A stretch of DNA of 64,000 nucleotides from JABAYQ01 sp049890095 (GTDB lineage Bacteria > Bacteroidota > Bacteroidia > Flavobacteriales > UBA7312): positions 1 to 64,000 of the forward strand of contig JBMHCD010000004.1 in the NCBI GenBank assembly GCA_049890095.1, given 5' to 3'. Both the position numbers and the translations under genes were made by a program. Under the pieces are notes generated by a model, which was not told where the DNA came from, did no database searches, and saw only the letters and a list, made by a program, of their open reading frames with translations. The number at the start of each line of letters is the position of its first letter. The first letter of the stretch is position 1. Shown in pieces: positions 52,852 to 63,000 of this stretch.

Positions 52852-54173
52852 CTAGTAATAAAAGGAATATAAATAGTTAAAAATCCAAAATGTTTTTTTA
52901 TGTAAAAAATCATCAAAATATTCCAAAAAATGTTACTCACCATACTGGCAATTGCAGCTCCTATTAAACCGTATATTGGAATTAAAAAATAATTTAACAC
53001 AACATTCAATACTGCTGCTGCTATCAATACGTTTTGGAAATAAATTTGGTTGCCCGACATCTGTAATAATGTACCTACTGAACCTGAAATTGCACTAAAC
53101 ATTTTACCTAAAGATAAAAGAATCAAGCAATAAGCTGCAGTAACAAATTCAGGCCCAAAGATTGCCAAAATTTCTTCAGGAAAAATTGAAAAAATCAAAA
53201 CTGAAGGAAGTGTAATCCAAAATATTGTTTTGGTTGATTGTTGAACAATTTTTTTTAGCGCTGAATAATTTTTACTTGCATAAAGCTCTGCAAATTTAGG
53301 GGCTGCAATACTATTTATAGCCATTAAACCAATATAAGCTAACATTGATACTTTCAAAGCAACGCTATATAGACCTACTGTATGTTGGTCTGTTAATGCA
53401 GCAAGCATAAATAAATCAACTTTACCCATTATTAACATCATAGATTGACCCAATAGCAAAGGAAAAGATGTTTTTAGCAATTCTTTACTATTTATGGTGT
53501 TCGTGTTTTTATGGAAGTTATACTTTTTACTATGAAAATACCACAAAACAAAAGATAAAAAAGTCATTAGTAAAACACTAATTGTATAAGCATAAATAGG
53601 AAGTTCTTTATGATTGGAATATACATCAGCAATGAGAAGAAGTACTAACGCTCCTAAAACTAGAGCAATATTATTTAAAAATGAAAAGGCAACAATTTTT
53701 TTCAAGCCTCTTAATGCTTGAGCATTAATATAAAATAATACTAGTGGAACAAGCACTAAAGATACCAATCGTAAAAAATGATCAGAAGTATTCAAAAAAA
53801 TTGCTATATCCTCAGAGAATATATAGGTAAATAATGCAAAAATTAAAGTTGAAAAAGATACAATTTTGACTGTTTTGAAATAAAGGCTATGTATCTTATC
53901 TGATTGATGATTAATAACATAAGATGAAATTAGCTTAATTATAGAGGTATCAATACCTAATCGAGCAACAATACTTAAAATTTCTAAAACAAGTAACGCA
54001 GTTACATACTGTCCAAAGAATTCAGCTCCATAGTTATTCGTAATATACATTGCCAATAAATAACCAAAGAACATGCCTAAAATTTTCAATGCAAAAGTTG
54101 CTCCACCACCTTTTAACATTTCAAAAAAATGCATGTCTTTTTGAAGGCTTTTTATTTTATCACTAAAAACCAT
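52848..54173 (-). CDS. Wzx-type polysaccharide flippase
   Basis: The 441-residue protein has about twelve to fourteen transmembrane helices and the polysaccharide-biosynthesis family start (GGGATFALKILGMFFGYLLAMYITNNYGAEFFG, residues about 22-54). It would move the lipid-linked repeat unit to the periplasmic face. The start at 54173 overlaps cysQ by 22 nt; an internal Met at about residue 14 would reduce the overlap. Confidence 0.9.
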   Translation of the reverse strand: MVFSDKIKSLQKDMHFFEMLKGGGATFALKILGMFFGYLLAMYITNNYGAEFFGQYVTALLVLEILSIVARLGIDTSIIKLISSYVINHQSDKIHSLYFKTVKIVSFSTLIFALFTYIFSEDIAIFLNTSDHFLRLVSLVLVPLVLFYINAQALRGLKKIVAFSFLNNIALVLGALVLLLIADVYSNHKELPIYAYTISVLLMTFLSFVLWYFHSKKYNFHKNTNTINSKELLKTSFPLLLGQSMMLIMGKVDLFMLAALTDQHTVGLYSVALKVSMLAYIGLMAINSIAAPKFAELYASKNYSALKKIVQQSTKTIFWITLPSVLIFSIFPEEILAIFGPEFVTAAYCLILLSLGKMFSAISGSVGTLLQMSGNQIYFQNVLIAAAVLNVVLNYFLIPIYGLIGAAIASMVSNIFWNILMIFYIKKHFGFLTIYIPFITR

Positions 54174-54916
54174 GGATTCAATAAATTTTCTTTGTTGTAA
54201 ATCAACTCTTCATCACTTTGATACTGCAACACTTTAAATCCAGCACCATTTACTATAGCATGACCAGCACCAGTGTCCCATTCCATAGTTGGAGCAAATC
54301 TGGGGTAGGCATTTGCCTTACCCTCTGCTACCATACATAATTTTAATGAACTGCCAACAGCCATTAATTCAACCTCTTGATGTTTTACTTTCATATGGTG
54401 AAAAAACTGTTCTGTTTCTTCACTCATATGAGATCTACTACCAACTACTACAAACTTATCGATATTAGTAGATAATGGTAATTTCTTTTTTATCGGTTTT
54501 GTCGAAAAAGATATAATCTTGTAAGCATTATTTTCTAGTCCATAGTAAATAGTATCCTTCACAGGTACATAAATAACCCCCAAAATTGGCTTACCATTTT
54601 CTATTAATGCAATATTAACAGTAAACTCTCCATTTCTTTTTATGAATTCTTTTGTTCCATCAAGTGGATCTACTAGCCAAAACTTTGTCCATTTATTACG
54701 TTCTTCGAATGGTAAATGCTTACCCTCTTCACTCAAAACGGGAATTGACGTCTGAGACAAAAAACTCATTATTTTTTTATGTGCAGCCTTATCAGCTAAA
54801 GTTAATGGTGACTTATCCTCTTTTGTTTCAAAATTAAAGTCAGTTTTATAAACTTTCATTATTTCTTCTCCAGCTTGCTGTGCAGCTTTTATTGCTATTT
54901 CTAGTAAATCGTTCAT
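54152..54916 (-). CDS. cysQ: 3'(2'),5'-bisphosphate nucleotidase
   Basis: The 254-residue inositol-monophosphatase-fold enzyme has the metal motifs DKSPLTLADKAAHKKI, SEEGKH, and LVDPLDGTKEFIKRNGEFTVNIALIE (residues about 83-108, with the DPLDGT core), and the C-terminal MEWDTGAGHAIV. CysQ dephosphorylates PAP, the by-product of sulfotransferases, to AMP. Its position directly upstream of the flippase in a locus with two sulfotransferases explains its presence. deoC precedes it with 1 nt overlap. Confidence 0.93.
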   Translation of the reverse strand: MNDLLEIAIKAAQQAGEEIMKVYKTDFNFETKEDKSPLTLADKAAHKKIMSFLSQTSIPVLSEEGKHLPFEERNKWTKFWLVDPLDGTKEFIKRNGEFTVNIALIENGKPILGVIYVPVKDTIYYGLENNAYKIISFSTKPIKKKLPLSTNIDKFVVVGSRSHMSEETEQFFHHMKVKHQEVELMAVGSSLKLCMVAEGKANAYPRFAPTMEWDTGAGHAIVNGAGFKVLQYQSDEELIYNKENLLNPWFLVIK

Positions 54917-55638
54917 TAATAATTTATATTGTTAGATAATCCATTGATGATTTTTGAGGCTGAAGAAGTCCCTATTCGTTTAACGCCCAATTTTACAAAT
55001 TCATTAATATCGGACAAATTACGGATACCTCCTGATGCTTTAACTGGTAAAGGGTAGGAATTTTTAATCATAATTTTTACACTCTCTGATGTAGCTCCAT
55101 TAGCCTTGCTATTTTTGGTTTTGTAAAATCCTGTAGAAGATTTAGTGAAGACCTTTTCATAAAGATTGGTGGAAAAGTTATGTAACACAGCATCTCTAAT
55201 TAAAACACATATTTGCTTGATTTCATCTTTAGTCAAAGCTGCAGATTCGATAATCCATTTAATTTTTTTTCCCTTTAATAGAACAAATTTTGAGCAGCTT
55301 ACAACTTCTTGGGTAACTAATTCAAATTTTCCATCAATAAACGCAGAATAATTAATCACAACATCCAACTCATCTGATCCTAAATCAATCGCTTTTTTTA
55401 ATTGAAATAATTTGTCTTCTAAGGGTGCCCTCCCATCTGGAAAATCAATTACTGTACCAATCTCTAAATCCGACTTATTCTTAATTATAAGATCCTTAGC
55501 CAAACTAATATATTCTGGCCTAATCATAACTAACCTAAAGCGATAATCTATCGCTTCTTGTATAAAGTTATTTAAAAATTCTGAATTACTGTTTTCTTTC
55601 AAAAATGTAGAATCAATAATAGAACAAATGTTTTCCAT
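54916..55638 (-). CDS. deoC: Deoxyribose-phosphate aldolase
   Basis: The 240-residue TIM-barrel class I aldolase has VIDFPDG, DELDVVINY (catalytic Asp), the Schiff-base Lys in FTKSSTGFYKT and the second Lys in PVKASGGIRN, then GVKRIGTSSA. It cleaves 2-deoxyribose 5-phosphate to acetaldehyde and glyceraldehyde 3-phosphate. It heads the glycan/cysQ operon, although it is not an evident part of that pathway. The usual family K-T-S-T-G reads K-S-S-T-G. Confidence 0.9.
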   Translation of the reverse strand: MENICSIIDSTFLKENSNSEFLNNFIQEAIDYRFRLVMIRPEYISLAKDLIIKNKSDLEIGTVIDFPDGRAPLEDKLFQLKKAIDLGSDELDVVINYSAFIDGKFELVTQEVVSCSKFVLLKGKKIKWIIESAALTKDEIKQICVLIRDAVLHNFSTNLYEKVFTKSSTGFYKTKNSKANGATSESVKIMIKNSYPLPVKASGGIRNLSDINEFVKLGVKRIGTSSASKIINGLSNNINY

Positions 55639-55654
55639 TTTATGGGTTAAAAAA

Positions 55655-55662
55655 CAAATTTA
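55655..55662 (-). promoter_or_regulatory. -7 element upstream of deoC
   Basis: The minus strand reads TAAATTTG 16 nt upstream of the deoC start, in the 81-bp gap between the divergent deoC and cysC genes. No -33 TTTG is evident. Confidence 0.45.
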
Positions 55663-55704
55663 ATTATTTTAAATTTATAGGATGTTCGTAATACAAAAAG
55701 TTCT

Positions 55705-55712
55705 TATCTTCG
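55705..55712 (+). promoter_or_regulatory. -7-like element upstream of cysC
   Basis: TATCTTCG resembles TAnnTTTG (one mismatch) 7 nt before the cysC ATG, suggesting a short leader. It is the only promoter-like sequence for the cysCDN operon in the divergent gap. Confidence 0.4.
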
Positions 55713-55719
55713 CTTAAAT

Positions 55720-56325
55720 ATGCCTAACACAAACTCAAATATTCATCCAATTTTTGATTCGTTGATTAGTAAAGATGAAAAAGAATCTTTTTTAAATCAA
55801 AAATCACTAACCATATGGATGACTGGTCTTTCTGGTTCTGGAAAGTCTACAATAGCTAGAGTATTAGAGCAAAAATTAACTAAAAACAAATACTTTACAA
55901 AAGTATTAGATGGCGATAATATTAGAACTGGAATTTGTAATAACCTAAGTTTTTCGAAACAAGACAGAATAGAAAATATTAGAAGAATTGCTGAGGTTTC
56001 TAAACTGTTTATAGATAATGGAATAATTACCATAAATAGTTTTATCAGTCCAACTGAGGAAATAAGAGTTTTGGCAAAAAGCATCATTGGCGAACAAAAC
56101 TTTTTTGAAATATTTGTCGATGCAAGTTTAAAAGTATGTGAAAATAGAGACGTTAAAGGTCTTTATGCTAAAGCTCGAAAAGGTGAAATAAAAAATTTTA
56201 CCGGTATATCTTCTCCATATGAAATTCCTAAAAATCCAAACTTAATTGTTGACACATCTAAACTTAACGTAGATCAATGTGTTGATAAAATTATGAATTC
56301 AATAAAAAGTAAAATTCAACATTAA
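55720..56325 (+). CDS. cysC: Adenylylsulfate (APS) kinase
   Basis: The 201-residue kinase has a P-loop GLSGSGKST (36-44), VLDGDNIRTGICNNLSFSKQDR, NIRRIAEVSKLF, and the lid-region VKGLYAKARKGEIKNFTGISSPYE (residues about 145-168). It phosphorylates APS to PAPS in the cytoplasm. It is the first gene of cysC-cysD-cysN, overlapping cysD by 1 nt. In this locus PAPS is probably for glycan sulfation; no cysH reductase is in the window. Confidence 0.94.
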   Translation: MPNTNSNIHPIFDSLISKDEKESFLNQKSLTIWMTGLSGSGKSTIARVLEQKLTKNKYFTKVLDGDNIRTGICNNLSFSKQDRIENIRRIAEVSKLFIDNGIITINSFISPTEEIRVLAKSIIGEQNFFEIFVDASLKVCENRDVKGLYAKARKGEIKNFTGISSPYEIPKNPNLIVDTSKLNVDQCVDKIMNSIKSKIQH

Positions 56326-57230
56326 TGAACTCTTACAATCTTAATCATTTAAAAGAATTAGAATCAGAGGCAATATTCGTTATCAGAGAAATTGGAGCTC
56401 AATTTGAAAAACCAGTTCTTTTATTTTCTGGCGGAAAAGACTCTATTATTTTGTTTCATTTAGCAAAAAAAGCATTTTTCCCATCCAAAATACCTTTCCC
56501 ATTAATGCATATTGATACAGGGCATAATTTTGAGGAAACTTTAGAATTCAGAGATAAGTTAATTGAAGAATCGGGAGAACAATTAATTGTAAAATACGTT
56601 CAAGATTCCATCGACAAAGGAACAGCGGTGGAAGAAAAAGGGCCAAATCCTTCTAGAAATGGTTTGCAAACTATCACCCTTTTAGAAGGCTTAGAAGAAG
56701 AAAAATTTGACGCTGCACTAGGTGGAGCAAGAAGAGATGAAGAAAAGGCGCGAGCTAAGGAACGTTTTTTCTCCCATAGAGATGAGTTTGGGCAATGGGA
56801 TCCAAAAAATCAGCGACCAGAATTATGGAATATTTTTAATGGTAAAAAATTAATGGGTGAACATTTTAGAGTTTTTCCTATAAGTAACTGGACAGAGATG
56901 GATGTTTGGCAATATATTTTAATGGAAAATATTGAATTACCTTCACTCTATTTCGCTCACAAAAGAGAAGTAGTTAATAGAGATGGTGTTTTACTAGCAA
57001 AAAACAATTTCATCACTCTAAAAGAAAATGAAAAATACGAAACCAAACTTATTAGATGCAGAACTATCGGCGACATGACCTGTACTGGCGTAGCAGAATC
57101 GAACGCATCAAACCTTCAAGAAATTATTGACGAAGTTTCTTCTACGAGAATTACCGAAAGAGGAGGAAGAGCTGATGACAAACGATCAGAAGCTGCAATG
57201 GAAGATCGAAAAAAACAAGGATATTTTTAA
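56325..57230 (+). CDS. cysD: Sulfate adenylyltransferase subunit 2
   Basis: The 301-residue ATP pyrophosphatase-type protein has the PP-motif LLFSGGKDSIILFHLAKK, MHIDTGHNFEETLEFRD, GGARRDEEKARAKERFFSHRD (residues about 133-153) and C-terminal ERGGRADDKRSEAAMEDRKKQGYF (last 24). With CysN it makes APS from ATP and sulfate. Full length. cysN follows after 18 nt. Confidence 0.96.
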   Translation: MNSYNLNHLKELESEAIFVIREIGAQFEKPVLLFSGGKDSIILFHLAKKAFFPSKIPFPLMHIDTGHNFEETLEFRDKLIEESGEQLIVKYVQDSIDKGTAVEEKGPNPSRNGLQTITLLEGLEEEKFDAALGGARRDEEKARAKERFFSHRDEFGQWDPKNQRPELWNIFNGKKLMGEHFRVFPISNWTEMDVWQYILMENIELPSLYFAHKREVVNRDGVLLAKNNFITLKENEKYETKLIRCRTIGDMTCTGVAESNASNLQEIIDEVSSTRITERGGRADDKRSEAAMEDRKKQGYF

Positions 57231-57248
57231 AAAAATAAGATTTTTAAT

Positions 57249-58490
57249 ATGGAATTATTGAGATTTACTACTGCTGGTAGTGTAGATGATGGAAAAAGTA
57301 CTTTGATTGGACGTCTTCTGTATGACAGCAAATCTATTTTTGAAGATCAACTTAAAACGCTAGAAGAAGCGAACAGCAGAAGAGGTGAAGAAGGAATAAA
57401 TTTAGCCCTTTTAACTGACGGATTAAGAGCTGAAAGAGAGCAAGGTATTACTATAGATGTGGCTTATCGCTATTTCGCAACTCCCAAACGAAAATTTATT
57501 ATTGCAGACACTCCTGGACATATTCAATACACAAGGAATATGGTTACTGGAGCATCTACGGCTAACCTTGCCATATTATTAGTAGATGCAAGACATGGTA
57601 TTGTTGAGCAATCCTGTCGACATGCTTTTATTGCTTCTTTATTACAAATACCACATATTATTGTGTGCATCAACAAAATGGATTTGGTAGACTATTCTCA
57701 AGAAAAATTCATAGAAATAAAAAAAGAATTTAAAAAATTTTCGTCCAAACTGGATGTAAAAGATATTCAGTTTATTCCTATTTCTGCTTTAAATGGCGAT
57801 AATGTTGTAAATCGATCCGAAAATATGAGTTGGTTTGAAGGGTCAACACTTCTATACACTCTAGAAAATATTCATATCGGAAGTGATCACAATCATATTG
57901 ATTGTCGTTTCCCTGTCCAAACTATTATTCGGCCACAAACAAAAGAATTCCCTGATTTTAGAGGATATGCTGGCAGAATTAATGGTGGAGTTTTTAAGCC
58001 AAATGATGAAGTTATGGTATTACCTTCAGGATTCACCTCAACTATTGAAAAAATTTACTTAAAAGATCAAGAGATTGAACAAGCATTTGCTCCTATGTCT
58101 GTTTGTATGACTTTAAAAGACGACATTGATATTAGTAGAGGCGACATGATTGTTCGCGTTAACAATTCTCCTAAAGTAGATCAAAATATCGATTTGATCA
58201 TTTGCTGGATGAACGAAAAAAAATTAATCTTGAACGGAAAATATGCTTTAAAACATACAAGTAAAGATGCTAGATGTATAATAAAGGATATCAAATATAA
58301 AATTGATATAAATACTTTGCATCGAATAGAAGAAGATAAAGAAATTGGTTTAAACGATATTGCACGTATCTCTATTAGAACAACTACTCCTTTATTCTTT
58401 GATGAATACAAAAGGAATAGAAATACAGGTAGCATTATTCTTATAGATGAATTTACTAACGAAACTGTAGCAGCTGGAATGATACTATAA
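57249..58490 (+). CDS. cysN: Sulfate adenylyltransferase subunit 1 (GTPase)
   Basis: The 413-residue EF-Tu-like GTPase has SVDDGKSTLIGRLLYDSK (G1), the G2 region EQGITIDVAYRYF, DTPGHIQYTRNM (G3) and INKMDLVDY (G4), followed by two beta-barrel domains. GTP hydrolysis drives APS formation by CysD. It lacks a fused CysC domain; the kinase is separate upstream. A strong hairpin terminator begins 1 nt after its stop. Confidence 0.96.
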   Translation: MELLRFTTAGSVDDGKSTLIGRLLYDSKSIFEDQLKTLEEANSRRGEEGINLALLTDGLRAEREQGITIDVAYRYFATPKRKFIIADTPGHIQYTRNMVTGASTANLAILLVDARHGIVEQSCRHAFIASLLQIPHIIVCINKMDLVDYSQEKFIEIKKEFKKFSSKLDVKDIQFIPISALNGDNVVNRSENMSWFEGSTLLYTLENIHIGSDHNHIDCRFPVQTIIRPQTKEFPDFRGYAGRINGGVFKPNDEVMVLPSGFTSTIEKIYLKDQEIEQAFAPMSVCMTLKDDIDISRGDMIVRVNNSPKVDQNIDLIICWMNEKKLILNGKYALKHTSKDARCIIKDIKYKIDINTLHRIEEDKEIGLNDIARISIRTTTPLFFDEYKRNRNTGSIILIDEFTNETVAAGMIL

Positions 58491-58491
58491 A

Positions 58492-58520
58492 AAAAGAGCT
58501 AAGTTTTATTTAGCTCTTTT
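58492..58520. terminator. Bidirectional hairpin terminator between cysN and tonB
   Basis: An 11-bp stem, AAAAGAGCTAA (58492-58502) with TTAGCTCTTTT (58510-58520), encloses a 7-nt loop (GTTTTAT). T runs follow on the plus strand and A runs precede it, so it can end cysN transcription rightward and tonB transcription leftward; both genes converge on it. Confidence 0.85.
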
Positions 58521-58524
58521 TCTT

Positions 58525-59193
58525 TTAATTTAACCTATAACTAATAGGCACGTTATACTGTACCTTAACAGGTTTTCCTCTTTGTTTTCCTGGACTGAAT
58601 TTAGGCATACTTTTTACAACTCTTAACGCCTCTGCATCTAGATATTTATCAACACCTCTTAGTACTTTTACGCTAGTAACTGAACCAGACTTGTCTACAA
58701 CAAAACTAACAAACACTCTACCTGTTATTCCATTTTCTTTAGCAATAGCAGGGTACTTCGTGTTTCTTGCAATATATTTCATAATCTCTCCTTGTGTACA
58801 AGCATCATCCGAACATCCCTTAAATCTAGGCATATCTTCAACGATCATGAAAACCTCATCAGTAGTTTCTTCTTCCTCTATAATTTCAGTGTCTTCATCA
58901 GACTCTGTATCTTCAATCTCAACCTCCTCTATTTCCTCTTCATTTTCTACAATTTCTATAATTTCTGGTGGAGGTGGTGGAGGTGGTGGAGGTTTTTGCT
59001 CTCTAAAAGTATTTTCAATTTCTTCCTCCCAATCAGCTTCTAACGTGATATCACCAAGAGAAGACGCTGACTTTTCGTAAGTTCTGTATTCAAAAGCAAT
59101 CAATACTAACAACAAAGAAGTTGCTAAACCTATTTGCATAAACAGACCTCTTTTCTTCTCTAAATCAAATTTTGGATTCTTTTTTGGTTCCAT
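58525..59193 (-). CDS. tonB: TonB-type energy transducer
   Basis: The 222-residue protein has an N-terminal membrane anchor (about residues 15-37), a run of nine prolines near residue 71-79 followed by an acidic Glu/Asp-rich segment (about 80-115), and a C-terminal TonB domain (KYPAIAKENGITGRVFVSFVVDKSG, residues about 149-173; VLRGVDKYLDAEALRVVKSMPKF). It carries proton-motive energy to outer-membrane receptors such as the one encoded at 17476-19857. The acidic rather than Pro-Lys spacer is common in Bacteroidota. Confidence 0.92.
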   Translation of the reverse strand: MEPKKNPKFDLEKKRGLFMQIGLATSLLLVLIAFEYRTYEKSASSLGDITLEADWEEEIENTFREQKPPPPPPPPPEIIEIVENEEEIEEVEIEDTESDEDTEIIEEEETTDEVFMIVEDMPRFKGCSDDACTQGEIMKYIARNTKYPAIAKENGITGRVFVSFVVDKSGSVTSVKVLRGVDKYLDAEALRVVKSMPKFSPGKQRGKPVKVQYNVPISYRLN

Positions 59194-59220
59194 AATCTAT
59201 AGATCAATGATGTAACAAAT

Positions 59221-59604
59221 TTAATCTTTTTGTTTAATTATTAGCCTCCATGTTCTGAATTTCGTACTTAGATACAAACCTAATAAAACTCCTATCGTAT
59301 CGGCAACAAAATCCATGATGTCACCATTTCTGTTTTGTGCTAGTAAAGCTTGCAAAAATTCCATTAAAAAGCCATAAAAGACGCAAATAATTACTAAAAC
59401 AAAACGACTAAACTTAATGTAATATTGCAAGCAATATTTATACAATACTAAAAAAGCTCCAGCAAATAAGAAAGCATGTACAAGTTTATCCAATTGAAAT
59501 AAGTCAGAAAAAGATACTTCTGGTAAACTTGTCGATGGAATAAGATGTAATACAGCAATAAATAAAAAATAGATTATTACTATAATTCTCCACATCTTAA
59601 CCAA
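59221..59604 (-). CDS. VanZ-family membrane protein
   Basis: The 127-residue protein has four transmembrane helices and the VanZ pattern: FLFIAVLHLIPSTSLPE, LDKLVHAFLFAGAFLVLYKY, YGFLMEFLQALL and NGDIMDFVADTIGVLLGL. The function of most VanZ proteins is unknown; the family name comes from teicoplanin resistance. It overlaps gcvH by 8 nt; an internal Met at residue 4 would avoid this. Confidence 0.85.
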   Translation of the reverse strand: MVKMWRIIVIIYFLFIAVLHLIPSTSLPEVSFSDLFQLDKLVHAFLFAGAFLVLYKYCLQYYIKFSRFVLVIICVFYGFLMEFLQALLAQNRNGDIMDFVADTIGVLLGLYLSTKFRTWRLIIKQKD

Positions 59605-59974
59605 TCAATTCTTTATACTCTTCAGCACTAAGTAACTGATCTAATTGATCGGTGTTATCTAACTTTACTTTAATTATCCAACCTTCGTTGTATGGATCTT
59701 GATTAACTACTTCAGGACGATCTTCTAGTTCCGCATTAAATTCTGAAACTTCACCCGATACTGGCATAAATAAATCGGAAACTGTCTTAACCGCTTCTAC
59801 AGAGCCAAAAACTTCTTCTTGCTCAATTGATTCTCCTTCAGTTTCCACCTCAACAAAAACAATATCTCCAAGTTCACTCTGGGCAAAATCAGTTATTCCT
59901 ATTATAGCTTCATCTCCATCAACTTTGATCCATTCATGATCTTTGGTATATTTTAAGTCAGCTGGTACATTCAT
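59597..59974 (-). CDS. gcvH: Glycine cleavage system H protein
   Basis: The 125-residue lipoyl carrier has the N-terminal KYTKDHEWIKVDGDEAIIGITDFAQSELGDIVFVE (residues about 8-43) and the lipoylation Lys in GSVEAVKTVSDL, then PVSGEVSEFN and the C-terminal WIIKVKLDN. It shuttles the methylamine group in glycine cleavage. A TATTTTTG -7-like sequence lies about 20 nt upstream on the minus strand. P and T protein genes are not nearby. Confidence 0.96.
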   Translation of the reverse strand: MNVPADLKYTKDHEWIKVDGDEAIIGITDFAQSELGDIVFVEVETEGESIEQEEVFGSVEAVKTVSDLFMPVSGEVSEFNAELEDRPEVVNQDPYNEGWIIKVKLDNTDQLDQLLSAEEYKELIG

Positions 59975-60020
59975 AGTTTTTTATTTTGACACAAAAATAC
60001 ATTTTTTAGTTTGAAAAAAA

Positions 60021-63000
60021 TTATTGTGCAAGAGTAAATCTTATACTAAATCCACCGTTTGAAACTGCTGACTTAAAACTACTAGAAACATAAGGATTGG
60101 TGAATACCCTATCATAAAATAAACGAACATTTAATCGACTACTAACTACGTAATCTGCAGTAAACTTCAATGACATCACACTATTACCTGCCGTTATTTC
60201 TTCTAAATTTTCTACCAACTGTCGAATAACAACTTTATTACTTCTAATCGAAAAATCTAGCTTTAAATCTAAATCCGATTTTACTTGCCTTTGTGCTCCT
60301 GCGGTTCGAACATTAAACGATAAATCTTTCAGTCTATAACCAGAACCTATAACTAATTCATTTGAACTTCTTTCGGTGAGTTGATTATTACTTAGCCCCA
60401 AAGTTAACGTTCTCTCTTTTTTAATTTCTAATCTGGCTAGTATGCTATTTTTTAAGGTTAAATCAATTTTAAACAATGGACTTAAACTTTCTCTTAATGT
60501 AACTTGATTAAACTCATATTTATTGAAATAATTAGAAGTAGCTTCATTTATTTGATCTGCCCAACCATCATTATTTACATCTTCATAATCTAAATTTGTA
60601 ACATATGAGCCAACACTATATGTCGATCGATAAGAATGACTCATCGTAACTGTTTTAAATCGTTTTGAAAACCATTTAATATTTTTTAACCCATCATAGT
60701 TTATTCTCCAATTAGGCAAAGGTATATTTGGAAACTTATCAAGACTAATCGTATTGGCATCTCTTCCAGAGTAAGCTGCCAAAAATGATGAAATCAACAC
60801 CTCGTCTGAAGTTTCTTGATAGCCTAAAGGATAATTTGTGCTATCAACCAATGGATTATCTCCAGGATTTAAATCCGCTAAACGTTGAGCTATGATTAAC
60901 CTATTATTTCTAAAATCTTGAAAAACTTCTGAAGAATGATTTACATCATCTTTTATAAATGCAGTATTCCAGCTAATAAAAGAAACACTATAACTCCCAT
61001 TTTCAACAGGATTGAAAGACTGATAACCATTTGTTGAATTTCTAAAAATAGATTGAGAGTTTTCAGAATTTATTCTACTTGCAGTCAATTCTATTCTTAA
61101 ACCTTTTAAAGGTTCAATAGTACTTCTTAAATTTAATGTTTCACTATTATTTGTTCTAGAATATTGATTTAAAGTCGTATCAGAAGTTAGCCAATCGTTA
61201 TTCCCACTAATTGTATCAATTCCGATATTTTGTATACCTAAAGCAAATGGAATGCCAGGAGCCATAGTCTTCCAATCTTGCCCAAAGAAACTTGGGTTTT
61301 TGTTAAAGCCTGGCAATACAGTACCATGACTTTGAGAGTAAGATAAGGATACATTTTTAATCATCATACCGAAATAGGCAAATTGTTCTAAATAATCTTT
61401 AAACGTTTTTTTGATTGTATCCTGATCAGCAGGTAAAACAATTGAACCTCTACGAGAATTTAAATTCCTACTTCCACCAATATTCCTATTTACTTTTTTA
61501 AGATAGGGAACCTTGTTATATAATTGAGTTAGATTTAGTGTAGAATTTATTTGTTTGGTATTACTATTTTGAATCGTATTTCCAAGTTGTCTAATGGCTA
61601 CTGGTGCAGCTAACCAATCGTATGTTGCAGTATATTTTGTAGTTAAACTTATCCAATCTGTTAAAGGAAATTTATTGATAGGCACATTATAGCTAACATT
61701 TATATCATGATGGTATATTGTTGGTCTTCCGAAATTTAAAATGTTGTTCCATATGGTATCTCTTTTTTGTTCATAATAGGGATCTGTTTTTAATAACTCT
61801 CCATATGGTTGATCAATACTAGCTGAATTTCGAACTTTAAATTCGGTTTTTAATGTTCGAGTTAAATCATACTTAACACTATAATTTCTATTCCACAAAA
61901 AGCCTTTAGAAAAGGAAGGCTCTAAAACAAAACTAGAGTTAACATTTCGAAATTGTGTTTTATTGTAATACCTATTTAAGTCTGTTTGAAAAGAAATTGA
62001 TTTCGGACGGGTATAAAAATTAAAGTCTCTTAACAATCTAAAGTATTTATTCTTAAACAATTTTACTTTACTAAAAGGTTTAATATTTTTAGGAGTTGAC
62101 GAAAAATTATAGCTTAAAGCTGCTCTTGTATCAATAGTAGTACGCTCTTGTAAACTGATATTTCTCGAACTAGTCTCGTTTCTAGAATAGGTAAGAGAAA
62201 AGTTTTCTATATCATAAATACGTTGCTTTTTGGATTTGTCTGGAGATTGAGCTTTACGAACATTAGTAAAATTAATTGATTTTCTCTTTGTGAAGTCTTG
62301 TACAATAGATTTAAGCGAATCTCTTTCTTCCTGAGTATTAAGTTCATTAAGAGATTCTTTCAACGTAATATCCGGATCTAGAGGATTATATTGTGGATTC
62401 TGAATAGCCTCAGACATACCGATATACATTGGAATTTTAAGTGCCGCTCTTTCGGAGAAAAAATCTCCCAGAGCAAATGACGACGATATATCATATTGAT
62501 ATGCATCATATTTTTGACGACTGTTCAGACTTTGCTCTATTGATCCAAATCCGACAGTACTCATACTTCCAGATAAGTTTAAGTTTGCGAAGTCTGCCAA
62601 TCGGGCATTTATTCTTGAGTTTGCAGCGACTCCTCCTTGTTGATCAAAATCAGTTAACCGAAGTTCATTCAACCATATTTCACCACATTTCGGAAGTCCA
62701 TCATCGAAAGCAGAACCTCCATTTGCAACTCCTTTTTTTGGGTTTCTAATACCAAGCATTATTGTTTTAACCTTACTCAAATTAGGATTACCAACAATAG
62801 AGATAACACTTTCACCAATAGATTTGAAAAATAATTCAGTACTATTTTCTATTTCTCCATTACTTAATGCTTTATTTCTCTCTTTCTTTATATCTTGAAG
62901 TATTTCAAAAGGAATATCAATTTGATTTTCTGCTGGCCATATTATATCATCATCTAAAGCACTAGTCTGCCAAGGGGTTAGTTTAAGAGGTATAGAATAT

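Noticed and set aside
58691..59080. Ser- and Gly-rich plus-strand frames opposite tonB
   Set aside because: The composition simply mirrors the proline and acidic codons of the tonB linker.
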